A stretch of 64,000 nt of DNA from Pseudomonas frederiksbergensis (GCF_001952935.1 NZ_CP018319.1:62001-126000); one strand, 5' to 3'. Shown: positions 8,887 through 17,925, counted from the first letter of the stretch. Numbers and translations are program-made. Notes: generated from the sequence alone by a model not told the origin.

Positions 8887-10137
8887 TCAGCTCGATGCAA
8901 TCCTTTTCATAATGGGTGGGGTCTGCAAACTGGCGTAGCGACTACGCAAGGTTTCGAGAAACTGTTCGCCCGAGTTCCTGGCGCAATAAAGATAAATCTT
9001 GTGCAGCCCGCCAAATACCATTTCATGATAACGGCTGGCCACTTCCTCATCGCTTGGCCCGTCCGGCAAGCCAAGGTGAAGGGTCAATTCCTTGCCTTCA
9101 ACCGCGAATAGCGGTGTATCCCAGAGGAATTTGGCCGCCCCTGTCTTGGGCAGCCGGACAAACATGTAAGCGTGGTTGCCCATGGAATCAATATCACCGC
9201 CACGCCTTCTTTTCCATTTCAGAAGTCCGTCATCCGGCCGCGCCAGGCAAAGACCGATGTCGTAATAATCGAAGCCATTGTCTATCGCCCATTCAAGTGC
9301 CATGAAGGTGGTAATCGAGTTCACTTCACGCAGTCTTTTAGCATCGGAAAAAATCGCCTCGGTGTATCCGAAACGCAGCGTGCTCCAGTAGCGCTTTCCG
9401 CCCCGGGTTATTACGCAGCCTAGGTGACAGGCAACGACCTCGTCCTCCAGCATGATCAGGTCGAGCCGGCCGACGGTCTTGGCAATCCTGAAGACCTCCG
9501 GCGTGGCAAATTGCGCAGCGTGGATGCCTTGCCTTGCCGTGGCATAAGGTCGAAGCATTTCCCTGTCGGCCTTTTCAATGTCTTCGTCCAACAGCGTCTG
9601 GACCATTCGGTAGCGCGGTCGATTCTTGCGTATGTTTCGCCGTAATTCGCTGTCGTATTTTGTGGTGATCTCCTCGATGGATCGCCCCAGCGGTACGACG
9701 GCACTCAAATACAGGGGTACAAACAAGGCCCCCGAAGTCGGCATTTCACTGACCACCACTACATGGCTCGACACGCCAGGTTGCGCTTCGACGTCGACAA
9801 CAGGGGAATCACCCTGGGTCTTTCCCCTGATGAGAAGCTTGGCCATCTCGCGCTTCTTTTTTCTTCCGATATAAAGGATTTCGTAGGGACTTTCGTTCTG
9901 CGCTCTGAACCTGGCAATCTCCCAGCGCCAGAAACACGCACGCCCAAGGATGTCTCGCAACCAGTGTGAAGCGTTTCTAATCTCATACCGCATTGAAGGA
10001 GATATGAATTTGCGGATAACGGCCGCCACGTTCTCTTTCATTTCTTCGTCATCCTTTGAGCTTTCTTTGGGGCAGATCAGAAAAAGATCAAGGCGGAACT
10101 TCAAAGTGGCGCGCTTAAACCTTGATATAAAAGACAT
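8887..10137 (-). CDS. FemAB/GNAT-like acyltransferase domain protein
   Basis: A 416-residue protein. The region from about 165 to 340 resembles the BioF2-like/FemAB acetyltransferase fold, with an LRRNIRKN stretch, a MALEWAIDNGFDYYDIG motif and LKWKRRRGGD near the end. Such domains transfer acyl or aminoacyl groups to lipids, sugars or peptides. The N-terminal 90 residues are basic and unassigned. The partner glycosyltransferase downstream suggests modification of a surface or secreted glycan. The start is uncertain: no good ribosome site precedes the ATG at 10137, and the methionine at 10041 is an alternative. Confidence 0.65.
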   Translation of the reverse strand: MSFISRFKRATLKFRLDLFLICPKESSKDDEEMKENVAAVIRKFISPSMRYEIRNASHWLRDILGRACFWRWEIARFRAQNESPYEILYIGRKKKREMAKLLIRGKTQGDSPVVDVEAQPGVSSHVVVVSEMPTSGALFVPLYLSAVVPLGRSIEEITTKYDSELRRNIRKNRPRYRMVQTLLDEDIEKADREMLRPYATARQGIHAAQFATPEVFRIAKTVGRLDLIMLEDEVVACHLGCVITRGGKRYWSTLRFGYTEAIFSDAKRLREVNSITTFMALEWAIDNGFDYYDIGLCLARPDDGLLKWKRRRGGDIDSMGNHAYMFVRLPKTGAAKFLWDTPLFAVEGKELTLHLGLPDGPSDEEVASRYHEMVFGGLHKIYLYCARNSGEQFLETLRSRYASLQTPPIMKRIASS

Positions 10138-10323
10138 TTATTGATGACGAACGCTCTCACGTTCAGTGACTAGTAAAGTTCAAGGTAGCCACTTTGCAAG
10201 CGATATGAAGTGGCGTCAGTTGTCTATTTCATGACGCCAATTTTTCCTCCGGATCCGGTACAAAAATCTCGAACTCAAGCCATGGCATCGAATCCAATGT
10301 TCAGGCCAATGGAGGTCAGTGAA

Positions 10324-10524
10324 ATGAACAACGATGACAGTGTTAACGACGTCGAATCAGACGAAACGTCAAACGCCGAAAGAGATCTTGAGAACAGGGA
10401 CACGGACACCAAAGAGGCGAATGAAACCGTCACGCCCTCTTCACCCCGAACCCGGGAGCAGGAAGCTGAGGAGCTCAATCGGAAAATAGCGGAGATAGAA
10501 CGCAAAGTGGCGGACGGTAACTAG
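10324..10524 (+). CDS. Small acidic hypothetical protein
   Basis: A 66-residue, highly charged protein starting MNNDDSVNDVESDE and ending in a helix-prone EEAEELNRKIAEIERK-like segment. GGAGG lies eight bases before the ATG. It looks intrinsically disordered with a short coiled-coil tail. No family was recognised. The reading frame is open upstream to 10210, but that part has no ribosome site. Confidence 0.55.
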   Translation: MNNDDSVNDVESDETSNAERDLENRDTDTKEANETVTPSSPRTREQEAEELNRKIAEIERKVADGN

Positions 10525-10706
10525 CAGCACGCCAAGGGCCGTGAAGCCATCATCTGACGCCCTTCCGTTCCTGTGTGTCGTCACGCATGTGCATTGACAT
10601 TGGCCGGGGCTTGACCGGGTTCCGGTGCTACGCTTTTATTTCCTCGAATAGAGAACGAAGCGATGCGCACCGAACCCTCACCCCCCAGACGTTCACGACT
10701 GTAGCC

Positions 10707-11147
10707 ATGAAACAGATCCTGATCGGTGGTATCACCGTAGCGCTTATCGGCACGATGACGTATGGGTTTTTCCAATGGAAAATCGTCGAAAGCCAGAAAC
10801 ACGACATGCTGTGCGGAGAAGCCAAGCAGACGCTCAAAGGCGTGGAAATCCGGGCGCGGGCGTTGGCTGCCGGGCTGTCCGTAGAAGCCTATGGCAAGGC
10901 TGAAGAAGACGAAGTGGCGACACTCATTGGTGCACTCGACGCCGCCAAGAGCGACGCAGAAGTCGATTCGGTCATAGAAGCTCACGCGGCCACCATCGAA
11001 GCAGAGGATGCGGCTATCGACGCAGAGGTCGATACCCGAGGCGATCAGACATTTCTCGAGCAACGGTTGGTGAAACAGCGGATACCGGTCGACGTTAAAC
11101 AAGAACTGCAACGCGCCGCGAAGGCCGTCAGCGTCAGGTGCAGTTAG
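10707..11147 (+). CDS. Hypothetical protein with N-terminal membrane anchor
   Basis: A 146-residue protein. Residues 3-19 (QILIGGITVALIGTMTY) form a single membrane segment or uncleaved signal anchor, followed by a charged alanine/glutamate-rich helical domain with two cysteines. It is probably anchored in the inner membrane facing the periplasm. The family was not recognised. The ATG at 10707 is preferred over the open frame from 10575 because that extension lacks a signal and a ribosome site. Confidence 0.6.
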   Translation: MKQILIGGITVALIGTMTYGFFQWKIVESQKHDMLCGEAKQTLKGVEIRARALAAGLSVEAYGKAEEDEVATLIGALDAAKSDAEVDSVIEAHAATIEAEDAAIDAEVDTRGDQTFLEQRLVKQRIPVDVKQELQRAAKAVSVRCS

Positions 11148-11298
11148 TAATCAACAGTAGTGCCCTCCTCCACAGCCCCAAGTAACAGTTCCCGATATCC
11201 TCGTGCGAGACCAACCCGCCGAACCTACTCCCACAGATTGACCAACGCTTGCGGCACCATCACGAATTTCAGCCCGCGTCCGGTTTGCGGACGGGAGG

Positions 11299-11312
11299 AT
11301 GATCATGGTCAA
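11299..11312. promoter_or_regulatory. Degenerate Anr/FNR-like site
   Basis: ATGATCATGGTCAA matches eight of the ten defined bases of TTGAT-N4-ATCAA, 67 bases upstream of the Usp start. A close paralogue at 44425 has a perfect site, so this may be a weakened one. Confidence 0.3.
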
Positions 11313-11378
11313 TACTTAGAGACTGGATGTACGTCGCACGAGCCGCACGTCGGGCGGCTAATCCACGGGAGGTTCGTC

Positions 11379-12305
11379 ATGTCTGGTCAATCCCGCTTCA
11401 TGCTGGTTGCATCACCGCTGATGGAACACAGCCCTGCTTTCGACAGGGCCGCTGCGCTGGCCAAGGCCGAAGACGCCGCGCTGCACATCGTCGCCTTCGA
11501 TTACCTAGAGGGTCTGGCAACCGCCAGCCTGGTCAACGAAAAGGCCCTGGAACAGATGCGCGTGGGCTACGTCGAGCGCCACCGCCAATGGCTTGAGGAA
11601 CAGGCCCGTCCCTTGCGCAAAATCGGGGTTCACGTCACCACCGAAGTGGCCTGGGTAGAACGTCCGCTGGAAGAAATCCTGATTCACCTCAAAGAACAGC
11701 CGATGGATGTGCTGATCAAGGCGCTGGAGCACGAATCCCTACTGTCGCGGCTGATATTCACCCCGCTCGACGTGCATTTGTTGCGCGAATGCCCGGTACC
11801 GCTGCATTTCGTCAGCCACGCCGTGCACGCGCTGCCACGAAAAATCGTTGCGGCGGTCGACCCCTTTCATCGCGATGACCATTACAAAACCTTCAACGAC
11901 CGGATCCTTCACGAGGCGGCGAAACTGGCGAGCGCCTGTAATGCCGAGCTCGATGTGGTCTATGCCTATGACCTTTCATCCATCAGTGCCGATGAATTCG
12001 GCTTCGACAACGGTTCGGCGTACTTCTCGTCGGGCAAGGCCAAGACCGTATTCGATTACCAGGAGGATGCCTTCAACGACCTGGCCGAGCGCAACGGCAT
12101 CGCGCCGGAGCAGCGGCACATGATCATGGGCAACCCGACCAAGGTCCTCACCCGCTATGTCGATGCCTATGACGTTGACGTGATTGTCATGGGCCGGATC
12201 GGCCATCGCGGCATGGGCCGGCTGATCGGCAGTACGGTGGAGCATCTGCTGTACAAAATGCCGTGCAGCGTTTGGGTGGTGTACACCGAGCGGCTGGATG
12301 AGTAA
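11379..12305 (+). CDS. Universal stress protein, tandem UspA domains
   Basis: A 308-residue protein with two Usp domains (about 1-150 and 155-305). The second has the ATP-binding signature VIVMGRIGHRGMGRLIGSTVEHLL. Such proteins act in the cytosol in survival under energy or oxygen limitation. It is a close paralogue of the protein at 44425-45363, with nearly identical N-termini. The ATG at 11379 has GGGAGG seven bases upstream; the open frame back to 11160 is not part of the protein. A REP element follows the stop. Confidence 0.92.
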   Translation: MSGQSRFMLVASPLMEHSPAFDRAAALAKAEDAALHIVAFDYLEGLATASLVNEKALEQMRVGYVERHRQWLEEQARPLRKIGVHVTTEVAWVERPLEEILIHLKEQPMDVLIKALEHESLLSRLIFTPLDVHLLRECPVPLHFVSHAVHALPRKIVAAVDPFHRDDHYKTFNDRILHEAAKLASACNAELDVVYAYDLSSISADEFGFDNGSAYFSSGKAKTVFDYQEDAFNDLAERNGIAPEQRHMIMGNPTKVLTRYVDAYDVDVIVMGRIGHRGMGRLIGSTVEHLLYKMPCSVWVVYTERLDE

Positions 12306-12330
12306 CTGCCCCCCCGACAAACACCACAAA

Positions 12331-12426
12331 CCCTGTGGGAGCGAGCCTGCTCGCGATGGCGGACTTTCAGTCAACATCAATGTTGAATGTAAGGCCCTCA
12401 TCGCGAGCAGGCTCACTCCCACAGGG
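12331..12426. repeat. REPIN (inverted REP pair)
   Basis: CCCTGTGGGAGCGAGCCTGC and its inverted partner ending CTCCCACAGGG flank a short variable spacer. This is the GTGGGAGCGAGC class of Pseudomonas fluorescens REP, located between convergent genes. Confidence 0.9.
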
Positions 12427-12442
12427 GGATAGTGTTGCCAGA

Positions 12443-13255
12443 TCAACGCCGGGTGATGACTACTTCCAGGTATTCACTCGGCACCACCAGCGATTTTTCT
12501 CCCGCTCGGTTCAAGCGGTTCAACAGTTCAGTCAGGTCGTTTTCCAGCGCCTGGGCGCCTTCAGGAGGTAGCGCCGCGAAGGCTTTGTGGACTGGGCCGT
12601 ACCAGGTGCGGAACGTGTCGATGAAATGCGCGGCCGAGCGGTAACGGAAGTTAAAGGTCTTGCGCGCTACCTGGAGCAGGAAGTCTCGTTCGTCGAACTG
12701 CGTGCGCAGCCAGGCTTCGGTGCCCCACTGCGAAGGCGGTTGAGCGCCCGGCGGTGGCGGCAGGTGGCGGCCGAGTGTCTTGAACATCTGGCCGACAAAA
12801 CCTTCGGGCGTCCAGTTGGCGAGGCCAATCCGCCCTCCGGGACGACAGACCCGCGCCAGTTCCGCCGCGGCCTTGGGCTGGTCCGGGGTAAACATCACGC
12901 CGAAGGTCGAAAGCACGGCATCGAAGCTGGCATCCTCGAACGGCAAGGCTTCCGCGTCAGCCACTTGAAAGGTCACGTCCAGGCGCTCTGCCCTGGCCCG
13001 GTCTTCGCCGCGTTCCAGTAGCGCGGCGACATAGTCGGTAGAGGTGACGTGGCAACCACGGCGCGCGGCAGCGAGCGTCGCGTTACCGTTGCCGGCGGCC
13101 ACGTCGAGCACGCGTTCATCGCAAAGCAAATCGCAGGCTTCGGCCAGTTGCTCACCGACAATCTGCAAGGTGGTGCCGATCACGGCATAGTCGCCACTGG
13201 CCCAAGAGGCCATCTGACGGTTTTTCAAGGCAGTTAGATCAATGGGTGTACTCAT
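12443..13255 (-). CDS. Class I SAM-dependent methyltransferase
   Basis: A 270-residue methyltransferase of the UbiE/Methyltransf_11 type. Motif I is VLDVAAGNGNATLAAA (about residues 49-64), followed by the acidic TSTDYV position, the VADAEALPF region, and RVCRPGGRIGLANW. Small-molecule methylation is likely; the substrate is unknown. It stands alone on its strand, with 14-bp direct repeats about 220 bases upstream that could be regulatory. Confidence 0.85.
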   Translation of the reverse strand: MSTPIDLTALKNRQMASWASGDYAVIGTTLQIVGEQLAEACDLLCDERVLDVAAGNGNATLAAARRGCHVTSTDYVAALLERGEDRARAERLDVTFQVADAEALPFEDASFDAVLSTFGVMFTPDQPKAAAELARVCRPGGRIGLANWTPEGFVGQMFKTLGRHLPPPPGAQPPSQWGTEAWLRTQFDERDFLLQVARKTFNFRYRSAAHFIDTFRTWYGPVHKAFAALPPEGAQALENDLTELLNRLNRAGEKSLVVPSEYLEVVITRR

Positions 13256-13476
13256 GGATTCTTTCTCCGGCGGAGTGGGATCACTGAGCAGGAACCGGCG
13301 GATACTGACTCCGCCGTCATGGGATCGATAATGTTCAGGACCGGGGAAACGCTGACGCTGCGCCCGGGATCTCGCGTTCTATAACAAACTTGGGCATGGC
13401 AACCTCTCATTCTTTTTATTGATGACAGGGTCGGCAGACCCTGTGTGCCAACTATCGCGCCGGGCAACGCTGGCGT

Positions 13477-13511
13477 CCTGCCCGATCGTCGGCCAACCCT
13501 GCCCGATCGTC
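13477..13511. repeat. Pair of 14-bp direct repeats spaced 21 bp
   Basis: CCTGCCCGATCGTC occurs at 13477-13490 and 13498-13511, a 21-bp period equal to two helical turns. It lies in the 292-bp gap between the methyltransferase start and the dipZ stop. The layout suits a regulator dimer binding on one DNA face; the regulator is unknown. Nothing else clear is seen in this gap. Confidence 0.45.
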
Positions 13512-13547
13512 TGGAGATTTCACGGGTGGAGCTGTTGATTTACAGGT

Positions 13548-14777
13548 TCATGCGGCAGGTACGGGGGCTTTGGCGTCAGTCTTGGCCTCTTCGAGCAACT
13601 GCTGAATCATCTTCTCCTGAGCCTCGTAGCGACCTTCACCGAAATGGGTGAAACGCACCTGGCCCTTGGCGTCGATCAGGTAGTGAGCCGGCCAGTACTG
13701 GTTGTCGAAATTGCGCCAGATCGCGTAGTTGTTGTCGATGGCCACCGGGTAGGTGATGCCGAGCTTTTTCACCTGATCCTTGACGTTGTCGATGATGCGC
13801 TCGAAACCGTATTCAGGGGTATGGACGCCGATCACCACCAGGCCATCCTTCTCGTATTTCTTCGCCCAGTCCTTCACGTACGGCAAGGTGTGCTGGCAGT
13901 TGATGCAGTCGTAGGTCCAGAAATCCACCAGCACCACTTTGCCTTTCAGCGAATCGTTGCTCAGCGCCGGCGAGTTGAGCCATTCGACCGCACCGGACAG
14001 CGACGGCATCGGGCCTTGGGCGTTGTCCATGGACGACTCTGCGCTGACCTTGCTGACGAAGTAATCGACGACTTTCGGCACGGTTTCCAGCACGCGTTGC
14101 TCAACCGTCGTCAGGCTTTCGGATGAAGTGCCGGCCAGCAGTGTCTTGTCGGCACCGGTAGAAATCACCGCCGCAGCCGCCAGCACCGCAACCCCCGTAC
14201 CCCGACGCAGCCAACCGGTGACCGGAATCGACGACTTCAAGCGATTGACCAGCCCGCGGCCGGCGAAAATCAAGGTGCCCAGGGACAATGCGCTGCCCAG
14301 GCCGTACGCCACCAGTAACAGGCTGGTTTGAGCGTTTGCGCCTTGCAGCATGGCGCCCGTGAGGATCACCCCGAGGATCGGTCCGGCGCATGGAGCCCAG
14401 AGCAGGCCGGTGGCGACGCCGATCATGACCGAACCCAACGGGCCGGACATTTTGCGGGTGTCTGGATCGAGGCGGTTGCCCAGCGCCACGAAGGGCCGGG
14501 CCAGCCAGTCACCGACACGGGCGGAAATCAGCGACAGGGCAAACAGCGCCATTACGATGAGGGCCACGTGACGGCCGGAATTATTGGCGTGTACCACCCA
14601 CTCGCTGCTGACCACGGCCAGGCTGGAAATCAGGGCGAAAGTCAGGACCATGCCGCCAAGGGTGAGCAGGATCGAGGAACGTGTGCGTTTGACACCGGCG
14701 AACAGGAACGGCACGACCGGGAGGATGCAAGGGCTGAGGACGGTCAATATGCCGCCCAGGAAAGCGATGAGAAACAT
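13548..14777 (-). CDS. dipZ: DipZ-type thiol redox protein: CcdA-like membrane domain fused to thioredoxin
   Basis: A 409-residue inner-membrane protein. The N-terminal CcdA/DsbD-like domain (about 1-230) has six hydrophobic segments and the membrane cysteines in LSPCILPVVPFL and LLWAPCAGPILG. A periplasmic thioredoxin-like domain (about 265-400) has the CINC active site in FWTYDCINCQHTLPY. It would carry reducing power from cytosolic thioredoxin to periplasmic disulfides. The start at 14777 has AAGGTGA upstream. Two small secreted-protein genes lie upstream on the same strand, with a REPIN in between. Confidence 0.9.
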   Translation of the reverse strand: MFLIAFLGGILTVLSPCILPVVPFLFAGVKRTRSSILLTLGGMVLTFALISSLAVVSSEWVVHANNSGRHVALIVMALFALSLISARVGDWLARPFVALGNRLDPDTRKMSGPLGSVMIGVATGLLWAPCAGPILGVILTGAMLQGANAQTSLLLVAYGLGSALSLGTLIFAGRGLVNRLKSSIPVTGWLRRGTGVAVLAAAAVISTGADKTLLAGTSSESLTTVEQRVLETVPKVVDYFVSKVSAESSMDNAQGPMPSLSGAVEWLNSPALSNDSLKGKVVLVDFWTYDCINCQHTLPYVKDWAKKYEKDGLVVIGVHTPEYGFERIIDNVKDQVKKLGITYPVAIDNNYAIWRNFDNQYWPAHYLIDAKGQVRFTHFGEGRYEAQEKMIQQLLEEAKTDAKAPVPAA

Positions 14778-14820
14778 GAAATCACCTTGAATATAGAGAG
14801 GGGCGACACACCACCCATCC

Positions 14821-14912
14821 CTGTGGGAGCGGGCTTGCTCGCGAAAGCGGAGTGTCAGTCGACATGAATGTTGAATGTTCTGACGCCTTCGCGAGCAAGC
14901 CCGCTCCCACAC
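14821..14912. repeat. REPIN
   Basis: CTGTGGGAGCGGGCTTGCTC and its inverted partner GAGCAAGCCCGCTCCCACA are separated by a spacer. It lies just upstream of dipZ. Confidence 0.9.
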
Positions 14913-14947
14913 TGGATCGGTGGTGTTCACAGATCAGTGTTCTGACT

Positions 14948-15160
14948 TCAGACCGTCTGGTTTTCCAGCTGCTGGCCCTGCGACGTCCGGCTGGAGCCAT
15001 CCTCAGCAAGGAAGATTCCAGCCCCCTTCTCCCCCACCGGCGTCAGCTGAAAGCAAGTCGCGCTGCCACAGCTTTTCTGTTCAACAGCAGCATTGGCATG
15101 GGCGGCGGCGCCCGCCACGGAGAAGGCAATGGCAGTAAAAAAGCGGCTTACGTTGTTCAT
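14948..15160 (-). CDS. Small secreted hypothetical protein
   Basis: A 70-residue protein with a signal peptide (SRFFTAIAFSVAGAAAHANA, cleavage expected near residue 24-25) and two cysteines in the mature part (KSCGSATCFQL) that could form a disulfide. GGAGGAACATC precedes the ATG. It is followed by dipZ on the same strand, and a thiol redox partner would fit the cysteine pair, but that link is inference. The family was not recognised. Confidence 0.6.
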   Translation of the reverse strand: MNNVSRFFTAIAFSVAGAAAHANAAVEQKSCGSATCFQLTPVGEKGAGIFLAEDGSSRTSQGQQLENQTV

Positions 15161-15196
15161 GATGTTCCTCCTGTTTGAAATGGGTCAGCGCAGGAC

Positions 15197-15460
15197 TCAG
15201 TTGTCTGAGTTGCAGCTATCCGCAAATTTGCGATAGTCCAGGACCTGGGTTTTGTTATGGGAATCCAGGTAAGTCAGCTGGGCATCCACAACTGCGCAGG
15301 AAGTCGAGTCGTCCTGTTTCAGCGACACCACTTTCTTGATGTCCAGGTGCGTGCCGTAGGTGTAGGTTTTAGCGGCGACATCGGCTTCGGCGCGGGCCGA
15401 CAAGGTGCAGATGTTCAGGGCGGCAAACAGGCAAGCGGCACAGACGGCTTTGGCGTTCAT
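15197..15460 (-). CDS. DUF2790 family secreted protein
   Basis: An 87-residue protein with a signal peptide (residues 1-24, ending SARAEA) and the DUF2790 core YTYGTHLDIKKVVSL, a family of small Pseudomonas periplasmic proteins of unknown function. Two cysteines (STSCAVVD and FADSCNSD) could pair. It is divergent from an OmpR-type response regulator, and two direct-repeat boxes lie in the shared intergenic region, so control by that system is likely. Confidence 0.8.
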   Translation of the reverse strand: MNAKAVCAACLFAALNICTLSARAEADVAAKTYTYGTHLDIKKVVSLKQDDSTSCAVVDAQLTYLDSHNKTQVLDYRKFADSCNSDN

Positions 15461-15610
15461 GGTGGTTTCCTCAAGGCTTCAACAGGGCAATCGTTGATTG
15501 GGCCGAGGCGGTTTGATTTGCCTCGATGGAACCTATTAGAAGCTCGCGAGGTATCTCGTCTGTGTCGGGAACAGGCGCGGGTAAATCGTTACGTATCAGA
15601 ACCGGGTCGG

Positions 15611-15696
15611 GATACACAGCGATACAAATGCCCTGAAAACGGGGGTTTTTGCGTCCACGTGTATCCGCCGACAGGCCAGATACACTGCAATACAAA
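15611..15696. promoter_or_regulatory. Two TACA-N6-TACA direct-repeat boxes
   Basis: GATACACAGCGATACAAA (15611-15628) and GATACACTGCAATACAAA (15679-15696) each contain TACA-N6-TACA, a tandem half-site layout typical of OmpR/RstA-type regulators. They lie between the DUF2790 gene and the response regulator gene and are probably its binding sites. The rest of the 15461-15765 gap shows nothing clear. Confidence 0.55.
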
Positions 15697-15765
15697 GGAC
15701 TGCGGGCGAGCGGGCCAAGGCTCGATAGACTGCGCGACATCCCCCATCTACAGAGGCCTGGCCAA

Positions 15766-16506
15766 ATGGAACACGTCGATCACATTCTCATCGTGGACGA
15801 TGACCGCGAGATCCGGGAACTGGTAGGCAATTACCTCAAGAAAAACGGCCTGCGCACCACCGTCGTGGCCGATGGACGGCAAATGCGCACGTTCCTGGAG
15901 TCCACGCCGGTGGACCTGATCGTGCTCGACATCATGATGCCGGGCGACGATGGCCTGGTGCTGTGCCGTGAGCTACGCGCCGGCAAACACAAGGCCACGC
16001 CAGTGCTGATGCTCACCGCGCGCAACGATGAAACCGACCGCATCATTGGCCTGGAAATGGGCGCCGACGATTACCTGGTCAAGCCTTTCGCCGCCCGTGA
16101 ACTGCTCGCCCGCATCAACGCGGTGCTGCGCCGCACGAGGATGCTGCCACCCAACCTGGTGGTCACCGAAAGCGGTCGCTTGTTGGCCTTCGGACGCTGG
16201 CGCCTGGACACCTCGGCCCGGCACCTGCTCGATGAAGACGGCACGATGGTCGCCCTCAGTGGCGCGGAATATCGGTTGCTGCGGGTGTTCCTCGATCACC
16301 CTCAGCGGGTGCTCAATCGCGATCAATTGCTGAACCTGACCCAAGGCCGCGATGCCGACCTGTTCGACCGCTCCATCGACTTGCTGGTCAGCCGCTTGCG
16401 CCAGCGCTTGCTGGACGATGCCCGCGAACCGGCCTACATCAAAACCGTGCGCAGCGAAGGCTACGTATTTTCCCTGCCGGTGGAAGTCCTCGGGGCGCCC
16501 TCATGA
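15766..16506 (+). CDS. OmpR family response regulator
   Basis: A 246-residue regulator. The receiver domain (about 6-120) has the acidic pair in VDDDREIRE, the phosphorylated aspartate in LIVLDIMMPGDDG, and the conserved lysine in YLVKPFAARE. The winged-helix domain (about 150-240) ends in IKTVRSEGYVFS. The ATG at 15766 gives the normal N-terminus MEHVDHILIVDDD. It overlaps the sensor kinase gene by four bases. Targets probably include the divergent DUF2790 gene. Confidence 0.93.
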   Translation: MEHVDHILIVDDDREIRELVGNYLKKNGLRTTVVADGRQMRTFLESTPVDLIVLDIMMPGDDGLVLCRELRAGKHKATPVLMLTARNDETDRIIGLEMGADDYLVKPFAARELLARINAVLRRTRMLPPNLVVTESGRLLAFGRWRLDTSARHLLDEDGTMVALSGAEYRLLRVFLDHPQRVLNRDQLLNLTQGRDADLFDRSIDLLVSRLRQRLLDDAREPAYIKTVRSEGYVFSLPVEVLGAPS

Positions 16507-17810
16507 ACCTCTCGATGCGCTGGCCTCGCACCCTCGCCTCGCGACTGTCGCTGATCTTCCTGATCGGCTTGATTCTCGCCCAGGCGCTGTCTTTCGGCGC
16601 GCAGTACTACGAGCGGTACGAAAGCACGAAAAACACCATGCTGGGCAATCTGGAAACCGACGTCTCGACCTCCATCGCCATCCTCGACCGCTTGCCGGCA
16701 GAAGAGCGCATGAGCTGGCTGCAACAACTGAATCGACGTAACTACCGCTATTTGTTGAACGAAGGCTCGCCGGGCATGCCGATGAGCGATTCACCCATGG
16801 CGGTGACGTCGATCAAGGAGGCCATCGGCAAGGATTACCCGATGACGGTGACCGACATCCCCGGGCCGGAAAAACATTTTCAGGTCCACCTGAAACTGGC
16901 GGACGGCAGCCCGGTGACCATCGACGTGCGACCCTCGATGGTGCCGTTGTCGCCGTGGCTGCCCATCGTGTTGCTGGGGCAATTGGCACTGATGCTCATC
17001 TGCACCTGGCTGGCGGTGAGAATCGCCATCCGCCCCCTCACCCGTCTCGCCCAGGCGGTGGAGACCCTGGACCCCAACACCCACGCGGTGCACCTGGACG
17101 AACAAGGCCCGACCGAAGTCGCCCATGCCGCCAAGGCCTTCAACTCGATGCAGGCGCGCATCGCCGCTTACCTCAAGGAACGCATGCAACTGCTGGCGGC
17201 GATTTCCCACGACCTGCAGACCCCGATCACCCGCATGAAACTGCGCGCCGAGTTCATGGACGATTGCGCCGAGAAAGACAAACTCTGGAATGATCTTGGC
17301 GAGATAGAACACCTGGTGCGCGAAGGCGTGGCCTATGCCCGCAGCGTGCATGGCGCCACCGAGGAAAGTCGCCGCACCAATCTGGATTCGTTCCTCGACA
17401 GCCTGGTGTTCGACTATCAGGACATGGGCAAAGACGTGCAGCTCGGCGGCAAAAGCGACGCGGTGATCAACACCCGGCCGCACGCCTTGCGGCGGGTGCT
17501 GGTGAACCTGACGGACAACGCGCTGAAGTTCGCCGGCGCCGCCGAGTTGTGGGTGGAAGCGAAGGCTGACGGCAGTGTGTCGGTGAAGGTGATGGACCGT
17601 GGTCCGGGGATTGCCGAGGAAGAATTGGCCCAGGTGATGGAACCGTTTTATCGCGTGGAGAACTCGCGTAACCGCAGTACTGGCGGGACCGGGTTGGGGT
17701 TGGCGATTGCGCAACAGTTGGCGTTGGCGATCGGGGGATCGTTGACGTTGAGTAATCGTGAGGGGGGTGGGTTGTGCGCGGAGCTGAAATTACCGGCTCA
17801 GGCTCAGTAG
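16503..17810 (+). CDS. Sensor histidine kinase
   Basis: A 435-residue inner-membrane kinase. Membrane segments lie at about 13-32 and 155-178, with a periplasmic sensor domain of about 120 residues between them. A HAMP region follows, then the phospho-accepting histidine in AAISHDLQTPITRMKLR, the N box LVNLTDNALKFA, and the G boxes DRGPGIAEEE and GGTGLGLAIAQQL. It pairs with the response regulator upstream (ATGA overlap). The signal is unknown. Confidence 0.93.
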   Translation: MNLSMRWPRTLASRLSLIFLIGLILAQALSFGAQYYERYESTKNTMLGNLETDVSTSIAILDRLPAEERMSWLQQLNRRNYRYLLNEGSPGMPMSDSPMAVTSIKEAIGKDYPMTVTDIPGPEKHFQVHLKLADGSPVTIDVRPSMVPLSPWLPIVLLGQLALMLICTWLAVRIAIRPLTRLAQAVETLDPNTHAVHLDEQGPTEVAHAAKAFNSMQARIAAYLKERMQLLAAISHDLQTPITRMKLRAEFMDDCAEKDKLWNDLGEIEHLVREGVAYARSVHGATEESRRTNLDSFLDSLVFDYQDMGKDVQLGGKSDAVINTRPHALRRVLVNLTDNALKFAGAAELWVEAKADGSVSVKVMDRGPGIAEEELAQVMEPFYRVENSRNRSTGGTGLGLAIAQQLALAIGGSLTLSNREGGGLCAELKLPAQAQ

Positions 17811-17812
17811 CT

Positions 17813-17925
17813 GATCGTTCCCACGCTCCGCGTGGGAATGCCTCAAGGGACGCTCCGCGTTCCAACTCGCGAAAGGGACGCGGAGCGTCCCGGGCTGCAT
17901 TCCCACGCAGAGCGTGGGAACGATC
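17813..17925. repeat. Long palindromic repeat, GATCGTTCCCACGC class
   Basis: GATCGTTCCCACGCTCCGCG at the left and its inverted partner ending GCGTGGGAACGATC at the right flank nested GGGACGCTCCGCG arms. It follows the histidine kinase stop. The same class occurs at 19610 and in the 37.5-38.3 kb array. Confidence 0.9.

Noticed and set aside
13252..13467. 71-codon frame upstream of the methyltransferase
   Set aside because: No ribosome site, no family sequence, overlaps a probable regulatory region.
16791..17714. 307-codon frame antisense to the histidine kinase gene
   Set aside because: Histidine/arginine-rich composition typical of antisense reading of high-GC genes; the plus-strand kinase has all family motifs.
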